64,000 nucleotides of DNA from Bacteroidales bacterium UBA2287 (GTDB lineage: Bacteria > Bacteroidota > Bacteroidia > Bacteroidales > Tenuifilaceae), in the NCBI GenBank assembly GCA_002345675.1, contig DDWL01000053.1, forward strand, positions 1 through 64,000. Reading direction: 5' to 3'. Within the stretch, counting starts at the first letter, position 1, and every line of letters begins with the position of its first letter. The position numbers and the translations under genes were made by a program. Positions 1-9,012 of this stretch are shown piece by piece. The notes under the pieces were generated by a model, which ran no database searches, was not told where the DNA came from, and saw nothing but the letters and a program-made list of their open reading frames with translations.

Positions 1-154
1 TGCCTCAACGCTGAAAACAGGAAAAGTATATTCGCTCGCGGAAACGACATTGCCGTGAAGCGTTTAGTTGTATGTTATACAGCATGTAATTGGGTAAAGA
101 ATAGAGAAACCGCAATAAAATCAACCAAGCCCTACGAATTTGTTGCCCACAAAA

Positions 155-490
155 TTAATTTACTAAAAGCAAATTACTGTTAGTAAATGTATTGCTTCGT
201 ATTTGTTCATATGTTACACTAAAACTCTCTCTCTCTACAATTTCGGCATTTTTTACATCAATGGGTTCGAACCCAAACTTAAAAATAGTTGGTGCAGCGT
301 AGTAGTAAGTTTGCCTAATGCGGCAATAGTCAATGCTTGCGCCCATTAACCTTAGTTGAGTTATACAGCTTCGCATGGTTCGTTCGCTAATGCCAAACTG
401 TTTTGCCAGTTCGGTTGGAGTTCCCGTTTTTTCGTTTTCAATTAAATTGTTTAGCTGCTTTAGCTGCCGTTGTAACTTTAGCAAATGCAT
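155..490 (-). CDS. small HTH domain protein
   Basis: A 111-residue protein with an N-terminal helix-turn-helix (about residues 20-55) containing ELAKQFGISERTMRSCI, which fits the HTH_11/DeoR-like winged-helix class. The rest (residues 56-111) matches nothing I recognise and has no transmembrane segment. It starts at an ATG and stands alone, with no operon partner. DNA binding is inferred from the HTH; ligand and targets are unknown. It may be an orphan regulator or a remnant of a larger WYL/HTH_11 regulator, since it lacks any effector domain. Confidence 0.6.
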   Translation of the reverse strand: MHLLKLQRQLKQLNNLIENEKTGTPTELAKQFGISERTMRSCITQLRLMGASIDYCRIRQTYYYAAPTIFKFGFEPIDVKNAEIVERESFSVTYEQIRSNTFTNSNLLLVN

Positions 491-950
491 ATTTCTGGTT
501 TTAGGTTTATAACGAGGAACAATACCCCTCTATACCTATATGGTCGGTTTCGGCATTTCGTGACAAGCTTTTTAAAACAATTTTCAGGGAACCGGCCAGT
601 TTGTATTCATTCTAATCTACAAATTCATTTAGTTGGCACTTTGTCTGTGCGTTATGTGTTTTGTGACTTTGGTATAAATTTTAAATTATTTTATTGCACG
701 TATTATTTTTTGTTCTCGTATAACATATCTTCATATACAAAAAGTAATATTTTTTTAGGGTACAGAAATGATTGAACTTTATTTTTCCACAAACTAACAA
801 CTGTTATAGTTGAATAAAATGGAATTTTTACAAATACTCATCCTAATAAGCCCAGCATCGCTTACGTTTTTAATTTCCATTTTGTAACTCTTTTTAAACT
901 TTCACGTCGTATTAACTTCATATATTTACCTAAATTACTATTTTTAAAAC
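491..950. other. intergenic region, no gene seen
   Basis: About 460 AT-rich bases between the divergent HTH gene and the ABC transporter. A 96-codon frame on the plus strand starting at 485 has no recognisable domain and no Bacteroidota promoter, and I do not accept it. A near-consensus -7 element (TATATTTA) about 30 bases before the ABC gene may drive it. Confidence 0.5.
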
Positions 951-3900
951 ATGAGCGAATCGATTTTAAATGCATTGGTTCAACTTTTTGCCCTTATTGC
1001 AAGGGCGGCTTCAAATTACGAAAAGAGCAATGCTTTTCTCGACTCTCTTTTAAGGCAACACCTTAGCCCTCGTCTTATCGAGAGCTATCAAGAGTTATAC
1101 GTAAATTACCTTAACTACTTTAGCTACAACATACCTGCATCAACCGATAACTCACCACAGAACATCGAACTGTTAACTTCGCAAGCCGAAAAGGTGTGTT
1201 TCCAAATTCGTAAGGAGCTGCATGCCATCGACCGTATTGTTGTGGTTATTAAGTTTCTCGAACTTGTTAATGAGGATAACGTTATTACCCCAACCGAGGA
1301 GGCAATTATCGACACAATATTTCGTGGATTTTCAATTCACGACAGGGATGCAACGCATTTAAAGAACTTTGTAATAAAGCATAATTTAAACAATATCGAC
1401 CCTCGAAAGCGAATTTCAATTTCGAAAAACAACAATAGTAACGACGAAGAACTTATTACCTTAAGTTCTGAAATTGAAGGACATATCGATTTTTTGTATC
1501 TCGATTCGGTCGACTTTTTTGTTGCTATTTATTCGGGTGGCGAAGATTTATACCTCGACGGCAGCCCAATGCCCGTTAACAAACCCGTTATTTTCGAAAT
1601 GGGGGGAATAATTCGAAGCAAGGATGCAAAGCCAATTTACTTTAGTAATCTCTTCACAATTATTCATGGCCAAAACCAAACCCATAAAATAACCTTCGAA
1701 GCCGAAAACTTAACCTTTCGTTTTCGCAACAGTAGCAATGGAATACAAACTTTTTCGTTTTCCGAAACCAAGGGTCAGCTTATAGGAATTATGGGAGGAA
1801 GTGGCGTGGGAAAATCGACCCTGCTTAACCTCCTTACCGGCAAGCTAAAACCACTCGATGGCGACGTGCTAATTAATGGGCACAGCATTTATACCGACCG
1901 GCACTCAATTCAAGGACTTATTGGCTATGTGCCACAGGATGACTTGCTTTTCGAGAACCTTACCGTTTTTCAAAATTTATACTACAACGCCAAGTTGTGC
2001 TTTAGCCATTTTTCCGAGGATCAAATTCAGCAAACAGTAAAACGTGTTCTTTACGACCTCGACCTTTGGGACATTAAGGACCTAAAAGTTGGCTCGCCGC
2101 TTAATAAAACCATTTCGGGGGGACAGCGAAAAAGGCTAAACTTTGGGCTCGAGTTTATGCGCGAACCAAGCATTCTGTTTGTCGACGAGCCCACAAGTGG
2201 CCTGTCGTCGAGCGACTCGCTAAATATAATGAAACTGCTTAAGCAGCAGGCAAGCAATGGTAGGCTTATAATTGTTAACATTCATCAGCCTTCGTCGAAA
2301 GTATTTAAGCTTATCGATAAACTTTGGGTTCTCGACAAGGGTGGTTACCCAATTTACGCCGGAAACCCAACCGATGCAATTGTTTACTTTAAAACCCTAA
2401 GCACTCAGGTTAACTCAACCGAGAGCGGTTGCCCACAGTGCGGAACCGTTAACCCCGATCAAATTCTTGAGCTTATTGAAGCTAAGTGTATCGACGAGGC
2501 TGGGCGGCAAACTGCTCAACGGAAAAAATACCCTCACGAGTGGTACGAGCACTATAGGTCGAAAATTCAAAGCAATATTGTAAACGAGAAAATTCGAGAA
2601 CCTTTGCCCAAAAGCTACTTTAACATTCCCAACGTTCAAGTTCAGTTTCAGGTTTTTTCTGTCCGCAATCTTTTATCGAAGTTAGCAAACAAGCAGTACA
2701 TAATTATTAGCCTTCTCGAAGCTCCCCTTTTAGCTTTTATTCTTGCATTTTTTTCGAAACATGTACCCGGGAGCGCCTATGTTTTTGCCGATAATAAGAA
2801 TTTTCCTTCATTTCTTTTGATGAGCATAATTGTTGCCCTTTTTATTGGGCTAACGGTTAGTGCCGAAGAAATAATTAGCGACCGAAAAATTCTGGAAAGG
2901 GAAACGTTTCTTAATTTAAGTCGATTTAGCTACTTAAACGCTAAAGTACTCTACCTATTTGCCTTGTCGGCAATTCAAATGCTTCTTTTTGTTTTAGTCG
3001 GCAATTCAATTCTCGAAATTAAAGGAATGATGTTTAGCCATTGGCTAATTCTTTTTTCAACGGCATGTTTTGCAAACATAATTGGGCTAAACCTTAGCGC
3101 CGGCCTAAGTTCTGTAGTAGCTATTTACATTTCAATACCTTTTGTGCTTGTTCCCCAAATTCTTTTGAGCGGAACAATTGTACAGTTCGATAATTTACAC
3201 CCATCGTTAACCAAAAAGATTTATGTTCCGGTGGTTGGCGACTTAATGGTTTCGCGATGGGCCTACGAAGCACTTGCCGTTGAGCAATTTAAGAACAATA
3301 CCTTTCAGCGCAACTTTTTTTATTACGAACAGGTTGCCAGCCAAGCACATTTTCGAACATCCTTCCTAATTCCAAGGCTTCAAAATGCTCTCGACGAAAG
3401 CGTAAGGCTAATTCATAGCGACGAGGTTGATATTGCTCGCCTTACCAAAAATTTAGCGTTACTTCAAAAGGAACTTACCAAAATTAACAAGTACGACAGT
3501 TTGCCTCCGTTCGAGTACCTTTCGAAATTACAAGTGAATTCCTTCGATGAGGGTATGGCCGATGAGGTTAAGGCTTACTTAATATTTGTTCGTTTGCAAT
3601 TTACCAGTAAACTAAATACTGCTCGCGAAGTAAAGGACAGCACTTACACCCGAATGGTTCGAAACAGTGGGCTCGACGAAATGTATACCTTAAGAAAAAA
3701 CAACCATAATAAAGCGCTTGCCGACTGGGTTTTAAATACAAATGAGGTGAATAAGTACCTCGAAACTCCAAACGAGGTAATACAAAAGTTCGAGCCAATT
3801 TTTATGCTACCAACCCATAGGTGGGGAAGAGCACATTTTTACGCCCCTTATAAAATGTTTAACAATCAGTATGTCGACACGCTATGGTTTAACCTTACGG

Positions 3901-4037
3901 TTATTTGGATGGGAATTATTGCGTTTTTTATTTCGCTTCAGGTAAACTTTATTGGAAAAATATTGAACTACGTTGATAACCTCCTTTTTGTTCGAAAGGA
4001 AAACAAGCGAACTGCAAAAAATTTAAAGTTAAACTAA
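951..4037 (+). CDS. ABCG-type ABC transporter, ATPase-permease fusion
   Basis: A 1028-residue single-chain ABC exporter. The ATPase core is complete: Walker A GGSGVGKST (282-290), Q-loop near 329, signature SGGQR (389-393), Walker B ILFVDEPTSG (408-417) and switch His 445. The order ATPase then ABC2-type permease (about five membrane segments, 580-770, and one more near 985-1005) is that of ABCG half transporters. The N-terminal 170 residues are helical and resemble a TerB-like region; residues about 170-245 are beta-rich and may be FHA-like. A CPQCG pair sits between ATPase and membrane part. A long soluble loop of about 200 residues interrupts the membrane part before the last segment. Large Bacteroidota members of this family are known; substrate unknown. 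It is a single gene that ends 4 bases from the convergent acetyltransferase. Confidence 0.9.
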   Translation: MSESILNALVQLFALIARAASNYEKSNAFLDSLLRQHLSPRLIESYQELYVNYLNYFSYNIPASTDNSPQNIELLTSQAEKVCFQIRKELHAIDRIVVVIKFLELVNEDNVITPTEEAIIDTIFRGFSIHDRDATHLKNFVIKHNLNNIDPRKRISISKNNNSNDEELITLSSEIEGHIDFLYLDSVDFFVAIYSGGEDLYLDGSPMPVNKPVIFEMGGIIRSKDAKPIYFSNLFTIIHGQNQTHKITFEAENLTFRFRNSSNGIQTFSFSETKGQLIGIMGGSGVGKSTLLNLLTGKLKPLDGDVLINGHSIYTDRHSIQGLIGYVPQDDLLFENLTVFQNLYYNAKLCFSHFSEDQIQQTVKRVLYDLDLWDIKDLKVGSPLNKTISGGQRKRLNFGLEFMREPSILFVDEPTSGLSSSDSLNIMKLLKQQASNGRLIIVNIHQPSSKVFKLIDKLWVLDKGGYPIYAGNPTDAIVYFKTLSTQVNSTESGCPQCGTVNPDQILELIEAKCIDEAGRQTAQRKKYPHEWYEHYRSKIQSNIVNEKIREPLPKSYFNIPNVQVQFQVFSVRNLLSKLANKQYIIISLLEAPLLAFILAFFSKHVPGSAYVFADNKNFPSFLLMSIIVALFIGLTVSAEEIISDRKILERETFLNLSRFSYLNAKVLYLFALSAIQMLLFVLVGNSILEIKGMMFSHWLILFSTACFANIIGLNLSAGLSSVVAIYISIPFVLVPQILLSGTIVQFDNLHPSLTKKIYVPVVGDLMVSRWAYEALAVEQFKNNTFQRNFFYYEQVASQAHFRTSFLIPRLQNALDESVRLIHSDEVDIARLTKNLALLQKELTKINKYDSLPPFEYLSKLQVNSFDEGMADEVKAYLIFVRLQFTSKLNTAREVKDSTYTRMVRNSGLDEMYTLRKNNHNKALADWVLNTNEVNKYLETPNEVIQKFEPIFMLPTHRWGRAHFYAPYKMFNNQYVDTLWFNLTVIWMGIIAFFISLQVNFIGKILNYVDNLLFVRKENKRTAKNLKLN

Positions 4038-4041
4038 TACG

Positions 4042-4569
4042 TTAGAGGTTTTTGGGCTCCCATGTTGGGTTTGTTTTCGAAAAAACCAAAAGGTTTTGAA
4101 CGCAGTTATCCTTATATATTGCCGAATTAAACTTGGCCTCAAGGCTAAACCCATTCTTTTCGAGCACCCTTGCCGACGCAATATTATTCTCAAAAACTTC
4201 GGCGTAAAGGCGTAGCAAATTGTAGTCTTTAAAAGCCATACTTACTATTTGGCCAACAGCACCAGTTGTAATTCCTCTCCCTTTAAAATTAGGGCCAATC
4301 CAGTAGCCAACTTCCCCGCAGTAGCGATAAATGTCGTTCTTAAAGTGAAGGCCAATTGCTCCAACAGCACTGCCATCTACCTCAATGGCAAATATTCTTT
4401 CGGTTAAGGTTGAATTAGCGTATGCTATAAAACTTTCGGCATCGGAGAGTGTGTAAGGAAAAGGAAAAATATCCCGAACCCCCTTCCAAATTTCGAAATG
4501 ATTTGCATTTTGGGCTATCGATTGAGCGTCGGTTGCAGCAAAATTTCGTAGGCGGAACAGTTCAGTCAT
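4042..4569 (-). CDS. GNAT N-acetyltransferase, RimJ/RimL type
   Basis: A 175-residue GNAT protein. The acetyl-CoA motif is visible as FKGRGITTGAV (an R/Q-x-x-G-x-G/A pyrophosphate loop), followed by the C-terminal pattern NIASARVLEKNGF that is usual in RimJ/RimL-type ribosomal-protein or small-molecule N-acetyltransferases. It probably transfers acetyl from acetyl-CoA to an amine; the substrate cannot be read from sequence. It lies 8 bases after the upstream secreted-protein gene (4578-5411), so the two are probably co-transcribed, although no functional link is obvious. Confidence 0.85.
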   Translation of the reverse strand: MTELFRLRNFAATDAQSIAQNANHFEIWKGVRDIFPFPYTLSDAESFIAYANSTLTERIFAIEVDGSAVGAIGLHFKNDIYRYCGEVGYWIGPNFKGRGITTGAVGQIVSMAFKDYNLLRLYAEVFENNIASARVLEKNGFSLEAKFNSAIYKDNCVQNLLVFSKTNPTWEPKNL

Positions 4570-4577
4570 TACCTAAA

Positions 4578-5411
4578 CTACTGGTAAGTAATTTTTCGGG
4601 TTACTTTATGCTCAAGTTTCTTTTTTCTAATCTTATCGCCGCTACCCAATGAAACTTGATAGGTTTCTTTAACAATCCAATTTCGATGGGAGTCGTACTG
4701 GTATTCGTAGTAGTATGCTTGGTCGCCTTTAACTGCGTTGCTAAGGGTTTCGAGCATTATATCGCCGTTGTCGTTGTACTTTATTTTTAAAGTTGAAAAG
4801 TTGAACTGTTTACGCTCGTTTAGGCGGTAGCTCCATGTTCCAAAAAACTGCCCGTTGGCTCGGTACACCATTACCTTAATCATATTCGAGGCGTCGAGGT
4901 ACATTAAATTTTCGGTAAAAATATGCGCCTTTCGAGCATCGAAAACCTTAACCGACTCAATGCGGTTAAGTGTGTCGGGAACTACAATTGCCCATTGAAA
5001 TGGTTTTCCGTTCTTATCTAACACAATAGATTTTGGCAAATCGGTAATGGGGTCATATTCAATTTTTAAGCCCTCTTCTTGCCAGCCAATCATATTAACA
5101 AAGTACTTGTGATGCTTTAGGGTTAGCTTTGTGCCATTGAGATATTCCCAGCGCGTTTCGCTGTTTTTGCCTCCTGTTTTACCGTATACAACTTCCGAAA
5201 TTATGTTGCCTTGCGAGTTAAAGCGCTTCTCGGTTCGGTAAGGAAGGGTTGTAATGTCTTTAAGTGTTAATTCGTAGGTTTCTTCAATGTGCAAAAAAGT
5301 GCCCCCTTTGCTCGACTCGTATGTGTAACCCAAATAGTAACCTATAAAAGGCTGAGCACCACTCGACAAGGTAGCAATGCTAAAAACTACTATTAAAAGA
5401 AACTTATGCAT
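4578..5411 (-). CDS. secreted protein of unknown function
   Basis: A 277-residue protein with a signal peptide (MHKFLLIVVFSIATLSSGA, then QPF). The mature part is beta-rich and repeatedly shows short wordings such as EYQYDSHRNWIVKETY and KYNDNGDIMLETL that recall the MORN-like or RHS-like beta repeats of many Bacteroidota exported proteins. No catalytic motif or lipobox is seen, so it is probably periplasmic. It is the first gene of a two-gene unit with the acetyltransferase. No specific function can be given. Confidence 0.7.
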   Translation of the reverse strand: MHKFLLIVVFSIATLSSGAQPFIGYYLGYTYESSKGGTFLHIEETYELTLKDITTLPYRTEKRFNSQGNIISEVVYGKTGGKNSETRWEYLNGTKLTLKHHKYFVNMIGWQEEGLKIEYDPITDLPKSIVLDKNGKPFQWAIVVPDTLNRIESVKVFDARKAHIFTENLMYLDASNMIKVMVYRANGQFFGTWSYRLNERKQFNFSTLKIKYNDNGDIMLETLSNAVKGDQAYYYEYQYDSHRNWIVKETYQVSLGSGDKIRKKKLEHKVTRKITYQ

Positions 5412-5438
5412 TTTAATTTTCTAAACTTTTTTATAATA

Positions 5439-5446
5439 CAAACCTA
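5439..5446 (-). promoter_or_regulatory. Bacteroidota -7 element before 5411 gene
   Basis: TAGGTTTG on the minus strand fits TAnnTTTG and lies 27 bases upstream of the ATG at 5411. The -33 match is poor. Confidence 0.4.
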
Positions 5447-5563
5447 CACGAAATTTCAATTTAATTGAACATTTGCAGCTTAAAATTCGTTCTAAAACGG
5501 TATACTTTGTATTTTCATCTTAATTTATGCGCTTTAAAGTGTAATTTTAAAAAAAACAGAAAC

Positions 5564-6370
5564 ATGAAAAAGTTAGCAGTAATAGCATTCCTTTCGTTAG
5601 CCGTTTTAGCTTCGAGCTGCGACGATGGGAAATTAAACTTCTTTACCGTTGAACAGGACATTGAGTTTGGCATGCAACTCGACTCGACAGTTTTGGCTAA
5701 TCCCACTGAGTACCCAGTTTTAAGCAGAACGGGGAATGTAGTTGCATATGAACATTTAGACAGAATTTTGAGTATCCTGCTTACTGCCACGGATTTACGC
5801 TATCCCCAAAAATTCCCTTGGAAGGTGACAATTATTAAGAACGACGAAGTGCTAAACGCCTTTGCTGCGCCAGGTGGCTACATGTATTTTTACACTGGGC
5901 TAATAAAATTTCTCGACAACGAGGCTCAGTTTGCAGGCGTTATGGCTCACGAAATGGCCCATGCCGATCGTCGTCACTCTACCGAAATGCTAACAAAGCA
6001 GTATGGCTTTGGCGTGCTGGCAGGCCTCATTCTGGGAGATAACCCTAATATGCTCACTCAAATTATTGCCGAGTTGGCAATGGGTTTAGGTAATTTACAG
6101 TATAGCCGCGATAACGAGTACGAAGCCGACGAGTATGGCGTAAAGTACCTTTACGGTACCGAATACCATGCCCGAGAGCTAGCAGGATTTTTCGAGAAAA
6201 TGAATGAACTGGCAAATAGTCCCCGTCCCCCCGAATTCCTAAGCACTCACCCTTCGCCCGAGAACAGAATTGAAAAGATATTAGAAACTTGGACTAACTT
6301 GGGCGGAAAACAAGGAAAACTTTTCGTGGAGCGTTATCAGGAGTTTAAAAATAGTTTACCGGCTAATTAA
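5564..6370 (+). CDS. M48 family metalloprotease, lipoprotein
   Basis: A 268-residue zinc protease of the M48 (BepA/LoiP-like) family. A lipoprotein signal ends in LASSC (Cys19), so it should be anchored in the envelope after processing. The zinc site is HEMAH (129-133), with the distal glutamate in NEYEADEYG. The C-terminal STHPSPENRIEKI is the usual M48 tail. I place the start at ATG 5564: the frame is open another 33 codons upstream, but that stretch looks non-coding and would put the signal peptide inside the protein. The family degrades or refolds outer-membrane proteins in E. coli; that role here is inferred. Confidence 0.9.
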   Translation: MKKLAVIAFLSLAVLASSCDDGKLNFFTVEQDIEFGMQLDSTVLANPTEYPVLSRTGNVVAYEHLDRILSILLTATDLRYPQKFPWKVTIIKNDEVLNAFAAPGGYMYFYTGLIKFLDNEAQFAGVMAHEMAHADRRHSTEMLTKQYGFGVLAGLILGDNPNMLTQIIAELAMGLGNLQYSRDNEYEADEYGVKYLYGTEYHARELAGFFEKMNELANSPRPPEFLSTHPSPENRIEKILETWTNLGGKQGKLFVERYQEFKNSLPAN

Positions 6371-6388
6371 TTTGTTGTATAAAAAAAA

Positions 6389-6417
6389 AGCAGCGATAGA
6401 GCTATTCCATCGCTGCT
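6389..6417. terminator. bidirectional terminator
   Basis: Stem AGCAGCGAT (6389-6397) pairs with ATCGCTGCT (6409-6417). It is flanked by an A-tract on the left and a T-tract on the right, so it can stop both the M48 gene (plus) and the TonB receptor gene (minus). Confidence 0.85.
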
Positions 6418-6430
6418 CTTTTTTTTTACT

Positions 6431-8416
6431 CTAAAACGAATACGCCACTCGAACCTTAATACTCCTATCCATTGCGGGTAGTGACGCGTGGCTACCTGCA
6501 TAGGGCTGTGCATATATAAATGGTTTGTTTAGTAAGTTGTGACCTCCAACCTCAACGCTTAAGCCTTTTGTAAACAAATCCTTAAATCTTACATTAAGGT
6601 TTACAAGTGTTATCGGGTCGAGTTTGGTTAAAACATCAACATCGTTAACTTCGTCGAAGCTGGTGTATGCATACTTTTCGCCAAAAAACGATACTGAAGG
6701 CGAAATGGATATGTTTCGGGTTAGTTTATAGGTAATTAGTCCGTTTACCCGTATGGGCGAAAATCCTAAAAAGAGGTTTTCGTTGACCGGTACTGAAAAA
6801 GAATTATCGGTATCCGATTTTTTACGTTGGTAGTATGCAATATTGAAATTTGCCAACCATTTTTCCGAAACATGCTTTACCTCGGCCTCAACGCCACGAG
6901 TTCCAATTTTCCCCGAGTTGGTGTAGTAACCCAATGAACCCTCGGCGTTATAAATTATAACCTTATCGAACGACACATCGAAACCATTTACCACAATCCA
7001 AGTATTAAATGGCAATCGGTAGCCGAGTTCAAATTCGAAGTTTGTTCCCTTTTCTGGTGTAATTGCTGGGTTTCCAACTGGGATTCGATTTGGTAAAATA
7101 CCTCCTGGAACCCTAAACGATTGGCTAGCCATTGCTTTTACGTGAAATTTATTGAAGGCCTTTGTTAGTCCAATTCGAGGAACAAAAGCTCCTCCGTACT
7201 CGCTGGTTTTGTCGTACCTAGCACCAAGGGTTATGTTAGCAAAAAATGTTTCGAGTACTCCTTGTCCATATAATGCTAAATTACTGTATGTGAGTTCGTT
7301 TTTGCCATTATTAAACGTTTCTTCATATTCATGAACAACACTTGGCATAACTAAGGCATCGTAAGTATATTCAACTCCCGAAATAAGGTTGAAATTTCCT
7401 TCGGTAAAAGTTCCCGTTAAACCTGCTGTAACCCTGTTAAACTCCTTATTGTTTGTATACTCACCAATGTTTTCGTCGTAAACATTAAGGTTCCAAGGTT
7501 TTTGCCACTTATAGTTTAATTTAGGAGCAAGAGTAATTTTGGTGCCAAGGTCGAAATCGTATTTTGCCTGAGCAAAGTAGCTGTTAAAACGCTGATCGAG
7601 TGGTTTATTTGGGTACAAGGCATCCCAAAGGTCAATTTGTGTTAAGTGGTAATTATCGAGAATGGTTAAGAAGTTAAATTTTTTGTAGTTAAGCAGCAGG
7701 TTTGCATTTGTTACATTAAGTTCACTTGCACCGCTCATTGAGCGGCTATCGCCGTAGTAATCGGTAAAATCCCTGTCGCTGCGCGAGCCTTTTCCGTAAG
7801 TTCCCGCTAGGCGAATTTTAAGGTCGTCCTTAACGTAATTTGCTCCATAGCTTAGGTTGCTATGCGAAAACGATTTGCCAGTGTGTGAGGCCATGTACGA
7901 AGCAGATCCGCCGGTTTTGTTAGGCGTCTTTGTTATTATATTAATAACAGCAACTCCGGCATAGCCGCCATAAATTGCCGAGCCAGGACCTCTCACAATT
8001 TCAACACGCTCAATATTATCGAGCGGAAAATGGTTTCCAAAGGGAACTGTGGCAAACATTCCATCGTTCATTTCTTGACCATCGAGCATAACCAGCACTT
8101 TGCCTTCATGTGCCCAAAGTCCTCTAACTCCAATTCCAACAACTCCTTCAACATCAACCCCAAAAGCAAAGCCTGGAACTAAAAGTTGTAGCATTTCGGT
8201 GAGGTCGCGAGACCCGCTGTTTCGTATATCCTCTTCGGTAATTAACGATACAATGCCAGGGGTTTCCCTAATTCCAGTAGCCTTCTTTGTTGTTACCGAA
8301 ACCTCGATGCTTAAAAGGTCTTCGAGCGAAAGTTCAAATAGGTTTATGCCATCCTTTTGTCCCCACGAAGGGCATACGCAAGCAAAAAAAGTAACTACAA
8401 ATAAAATTCGTTTCAT
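6431..8416 (-). CDS. TonB-dependent outer-membrane receptor
   Basis: A 661-residue receptor. Signal peptide ends near CPSWGQ. The plug domain (about 45-165) carries the usual TPGIVSLITEEDIRNSGSRDL and VEIVRGPGSAIYGG patterns; the rest is a 22-strand barrel that ends in aromatic Phe (VRVAYSF). It has no N-terminal carboxypeptidase-like domain and no SusD neighbour, so it is a simple ligand-gated channel (metal chelate, cobalamin, or small ligand) rather than a SusC. I start at ATG 8416; the frame continues only to a TTG two codons upstream. Monocistronic, with the shared terminator behind it. Ligand unknown. Confidence 0.9.
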   Translation of the reverse strand: MKRILFVVTFFACVCPSWGQKDGINLFELSLEDLLSIEVSVTTKKATGIRETPGIVSLITEEDIRNSGSRDLTEMLQLLVPGFAFGVDVEGVVGIGVRGLWAHEGKVLVMLDGQEMNDGMFATVPFGNHFPLDNIERVEIVRGPGSAIYGGYAGVAVINIITKTPNKTGGSASYMASHTGKSFSHSNLSYGANYVKDDLKIRLAGTYGKGSRSDRDFTDYYGDSRSMSGASELNVTNANLLLNYKKFNFLTILDNYHLTQIDLWDALYPNKPLDQRFNSYFAQAKYDFDLGTKITLAPKLNYKWQKPWNLNVYDENIGEYTNNKEFNRVTAGLTGTFTEGNFNLISGVEYTYDALVMPSVVHEYEETFNNGKNELTYSNLALYGQGVLETFFANITLGARYDKTSEYGGAFVPRIGLTKAFNKFHVKAMASQSFRVPGGILPNRIPVGNPAITPEKGTNFEFELGYRLPFNTWIVVNGFDVSFDKVIIYNAEGSLGYYTNSGKIGTRGVEAEVKHVSEKWLANFNIAYYQRKKSDTDNSFSVPVNENLFLGFSPIRVNGLITYKLTRNISISPSVSFFGEKYAYTSFDEVNDVDVLTKLDPITLVNLNVRFKDLFTKGLSVEVGGHNLLNKPFIYAQPYAGSHASLPAMDRSIKVRVAYSF

Positions 8417-8485
8417 TGACAATTAAAATTGAGTAAGTAGTGTTTAGGCAACACAATATAGGAAATTACCTATCATAGAATTCCG

Positions 8486-8493
8486 CAAAAATA
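8486..8493 (-). promoter_or_regulatory. -7 promoter element for the TonB receptor gene
   Basis: TATTTTTG on the minus strand (TAnnTTTG), 69 bases before the ATG at 8416, with a TTT 19-20 bases further upstream as a weak -33. Confidence 0.45.
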
Positions 8494-8544
8494 GCTTATA
8501 GGGTTTAACTATAAAAAAACATTTAAATGCAAAGGGCAAATAAA

Positions 8545-8568
8545 AAGAGCCCCATTTCTGAGGCTCTT
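8545..8568 (-). terminator. terminator of the siaB-siaC unit
   Basis: On the minus strand AAGAGCC pairs with GGCTCTT around a 10-base loop and is followed by TTTTTA. It lies 32 bases past the siaC-like stop. Confidence 0.7.
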
Positions 8569-8600
8569 GGTGTTGGTATAGAGGTTTGTTTAAGGGTCTT

Positions 8601-8999
8601 TTAAAACGGAATAAAGTTAAACTGGTAGCCTAGCATGTCGGAAATTTCTTCGCCCGACTCAAGTATTTCATCGTCACCCTCTTCGTAGTACCAATTTATT
8701 TCAACCTTGTTTCCTTTCGACAAAAATTTCATGAACTCGAGAAGAATATCGAGAAGAAATTTTGAGGAAGCCGAATTGAAATATGTCATTTTTATATTTA
8801 CTGTGAGAATGCTTTTTTCGAACTGAGTATTGTTACTTAAAACAATGTCGTTATAGTCTTCCATCCATTTAAGAATTGGCTTGTAAAAGCCAATAACGTT
8901 TTCGGGGCGCGAGAACCCTGAAATATCGAAAGTGCTGTTCTCGGGGTCGAATATCACCTTTGGCGTAAACTCGGTAGGCTCGATATATAGTGTTTCCAT
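8601..8999 (-). CDS. SiaC family regulatory phosphoprotein (DUF1987)
   Basis: A 132-residue DUF1987 protein. The family marker is the stretch YFNSASSK followed by an acidic WYYEEGDDEI. In Pseudomonas the homologue SiaC is phosphorylated by SiaB on a threonine, dephosphorylated by the SiaA PP2C phosphatase, and activates the diguanylate cyclase SiaD. The aligned N-S/T-x-S-x-K stretch here could hold the phosphosite (placed from memory of the family). It follows the SiaB-type gene by 13 bases, so kinase and substrate are made together. The start is taken as ATG 8999; a GTG three codons upstream is also open. No SiaD-like cyclase is in the window. Confidence 0.85.
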   Translation of the reverse strand: METLYIEPTEFTPKVIFDPENSTFDISGFSRPENVIGFYKPILKWMEDYNDIVLSNNTQFEKSILTVNIKMTYFNSASSKFLLDILLEFMKFLSKGNKVEINWYYEEGDDEILESGEEISDMLGYQFNFIPF

Positions 9000-9012
9000 A
9001 ACAGGCACTTGA

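Noticed and set aside
1..154. Possible 3' end of a gene at the left edge
   Set aside because: All frames have early stops and no recognisable peptide; nothing can be supported.
485..775. 96-codon plus-strand frame between the HTH and ABC genes
   Set aside because: No domain, no promoter, cysteine- and aromatic-rich random composition, and it overlaps the start of the HTH gene.
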